Shown here piece by piece: positions 62,833-64,000 of a stretch of DNA of 64,000 bases; the first letter of the stretch is position 1; every line of letters begins with the position of its first letter. The notes beneath the pieces were generated by a model. That model ran no database searches, had not been told where the DNA came from, and worked only from the letters and a program-made list of their open reading frames with translations. This stretch comes from BACL21 sp038141525 (GTDB taxonomy: Bacteria; Bacteroidota; Bacteroidia; Flavobacteriales; Flavobacteriaceae), in NCBI GenBank assembly GCA_038141525.1, contig JAYQIF010000002.1, positions 186,001 through 250,000 on the forward strand, read 5' to 3'. A program made the position numbers and the translations under genes.

Positions 62833-63845
62833 TCCATTTTGGTATAATCACCAAGACTTACTTTGGTAAAGTTCCCGTCAAAAATCACATGATTGCCAAT
62901 CATGGCCTCATTGAGGGTAGCGTTGGTGATTTTACTCTCCCCTTGAATAATACTGCGGACGAGTGTTGAATTTTCAATTACTGTATTTGGCCCGATCGAC
63001 ACATGGGGGCCAACCTTAGAGCCCCTAAGGACAACGCCATCGGCAATAAAACAAGGCTCTATAACTTCTGTTTGATCCAAGACGACATTTTGACCGCGCA
63101 TAGGCAAGCCGTCTTCATGCATGAATCCCAACATTTTGGTATTGGTCTCGACCGTGACCTCTTTATTGCCGCAATCCATCCAATGATCTACTGTGCTGGT
63201 CTTAAACACTTTTCCTTGAGCGATCATCGCTTTGATCCCATCGTTGATTTGATACTCCCCGCCATGGGTAAGGCCCTGGTCGATGACTTGCTGGAGTTCG
63301 GTTTTCAATACGCCTATGTCCTTAAAATAGTATATGCCAATAACTGCTTGATCGCTGACAAATTCCTGAGGCTTTTCTACCAGATTCGTAATATGACCTT
63401 GGTCATTCAAGGCCACTACGCCATAAGCCTGTGGATCCTTTACTTTTTTGGTCCAAATGACACTGTCGGCCGATTTGTCTAAATCGAAATCCGCCCGAAT
63501 AAGAGTGTCGGCATAAGCCACTACTGCTGGCCCCTCAAGAGAGGGCTCTGCACACATAATCGCATGACCAGTGCCTTGAGGATTTAACTGCCTGTAAATC
63601 GATGCCTTAGCGCCTAAATCCTTAGCCAAACTCTCCAGGGCAGCGACTACATCTTGGCCAAAAAAAGCTGGGTCGCCCAAAACAAATGCAATTTCGGTAA
63701 TTGGTTCATCCATCAAGGCGGCAATATCACGAACCAATCGATGGACAATCGGCATGCCTGCCACGGGAATAAGCGGTTTTGGAACGGTTAAAGAATGTGG
63801 GCGTAATCTGGACCCGCGACCGGCCATTGGGACAATTATTTTCAT
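62829..63845 (-). CDS. NDP-sugar nucleotidyltransferase (RmlA/GlmU-like)
   Basis: This 338-residue enzyme has the nucleotidyltransferase loop MAGRGSRLRPHSLTVPKPLIPVAG at its N-terminus, here split as MAGRGSRLRP and TVPKPLIPVAG. The metal and sugar sites are VVAYADTLI and VDHWMDCGNKEVTVETN. The C-terminal left-handed beta-helix hexads are GSKVGPHVSIGPNTVIENS. It activates a sugar phosphate with NTP for envelope polysaccharide. It is 52 nt downstream of dut. Sugar specificity cannot be told. Confidence 0.88.
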   Translation of the reverse strand: MKIIVPMAGRGSRLRPHSLTVPKPLIPVAGMPIVHRLVRDIAALMDEPITEIAFVLGDPAFFGQDVVAALESLAKDLGAKASIYRQLNPQGTGHAIMCAEPSLEGPAVVAYADTLIRADFDLDKSADSVIWTKKVKDPQAYGVVALNDQGHITNLVEKPQEFVSDQAVIGIYYFKDIGVLKTELQQVIDQGLTHGGEYQINDGIKAMIAQGKVFKTSTVDHWMDCGNKEVTVETNTKMLGFMHEDGLPMRGQNVVLDQTEVIEPCFIADGVVLRGSKVGPHVSIGPNTVIENSTLVRSIIQGESKITNATLNEAMIGNHVIFDGNFTKVSLGDYTKME

Positions 63846-63897
63846 GGGTGTGTTTCTATTTAGCTGAGCATTATATTAACTGATATTATGGACCATT

Positions 63898-64000
63898 TTA
63901 TCGAACTCCTGTACTGCCAAAGCCTCCACTTCCACGGTCGGTCTCTGACAATGATGCTACCTCATGCCACACGGCGCGCTCGTGTTTTGCAATCACTAAT
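63898..64000 (-). CDS. dut: dUTP diphosphatase, C-terminal end (truncated by window edge)
   Basis: The last 33 codons read VIAKHERAVWHEV followed by the closing RGSGGFGSTGVR, the motif V arm of trimeric dUTPases that covers the active site. The stop lies at 63898-63900 on the minus strand. It is first in the dut-nucleotidyltransferase-TPR-DUF4292-envC operon. Confidence 0.88.
   Translation of the reverse strand, partial: LVIAKHERAVWHEVASLSETDRGSGGFGSTGVR

Overview
This 64 kb window looks like a chromosomal segment of a marine-type member of the Bacteroidota, most likely class Flavobacteriia. The evidence is a PorZ-type secretion component with a type IX sorting tail, a complete moxR/bat operon, a TonB receptor with a carboxypeptidase-like N-terminal domain, a DUF4292/TPR/EnvC/dUTPase cluster, weak Shine-Dalgarno signals, and many promoters of the TTG-N19/20-TAnnTTTG type found in this phylum. 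No rRNA, tRNA, CRISPR array, insertion sequence or phage was seen, and no gene-free stretch exceeds 300 bases.

Layout. 1-16.8 kb: the end of acetyl-CoA synthetase, a TonB receptor, an SLC13 carboxylate transporter, PEP carboxylase, recO-porZ, glutamate dehydrogenase, a beta-barrel protein, a trans-sulfuration enzyme, small redox and transport genes, a hydrolase and a lipoprotein azurin. 16.9-25.8 kb: a sugar-oxidation island in two divergent arms. One arm holds a GMC oxidoreductase with its Tat/lipoprotein small subunit. The other holds two TIM-barrel isomerases, an MFS permease, a Gfo/Idh dehydrogenase and two DUF1080 lipoproteins. The set fits a glycoside C3-oxidation (3-keto-sugar) pathway. 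25.8-31.6 kb: housekeeping (yicC-gmk-nadD, gpsA, pheS, cvpA). 31.6-40.8 kb: the bat aerotolerance operon on the minus strand. 41-50.8 kb: oxidoreductases, 3-hydroxyanthranilate dioxygenase beside an ALDH7-type dehydrogenase, recA, and an ECF sigma factor followed by a membrane/beta-barrel partner. 50.8-55.3 kb: acyltransferase, trpS, dprA, a SPOR protein and a thioesterase. 55.3-59.4 kb: a Crp/Fnr regulator followed by a sulfur module (TauE exporter, metallo-beta-lactamase/rhodanese fusion, rhodanese, S-methyltransferase-like gene). 59.6-64 kb: the dut-nucleotidyltransferase-TPR-DUF4292-envC operon.

The strongest new signal is in the sulfur module. Three promoters each carry a perfect GTAAC-N4-GTTAC inverted repeat exactly 22 nt upstream of a TAnnTTTG -7 box (TAACTTAG, one mismatch, in the middle promoter). 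The adjacent Crp-family protein has three cysteines in its effector pocket and lacks the glutamate that reads the usual TGA half-site. I infer a local sulfur- or persulfide-responsive regulon.

About twenty single-base indels, mostly in short homopolymers, break ten genes. They are densest at 17.5-21.7 kb. Because every frame stays otherwise clean, I favour sequencing error over decay, but I report the genes as disrupted as read.
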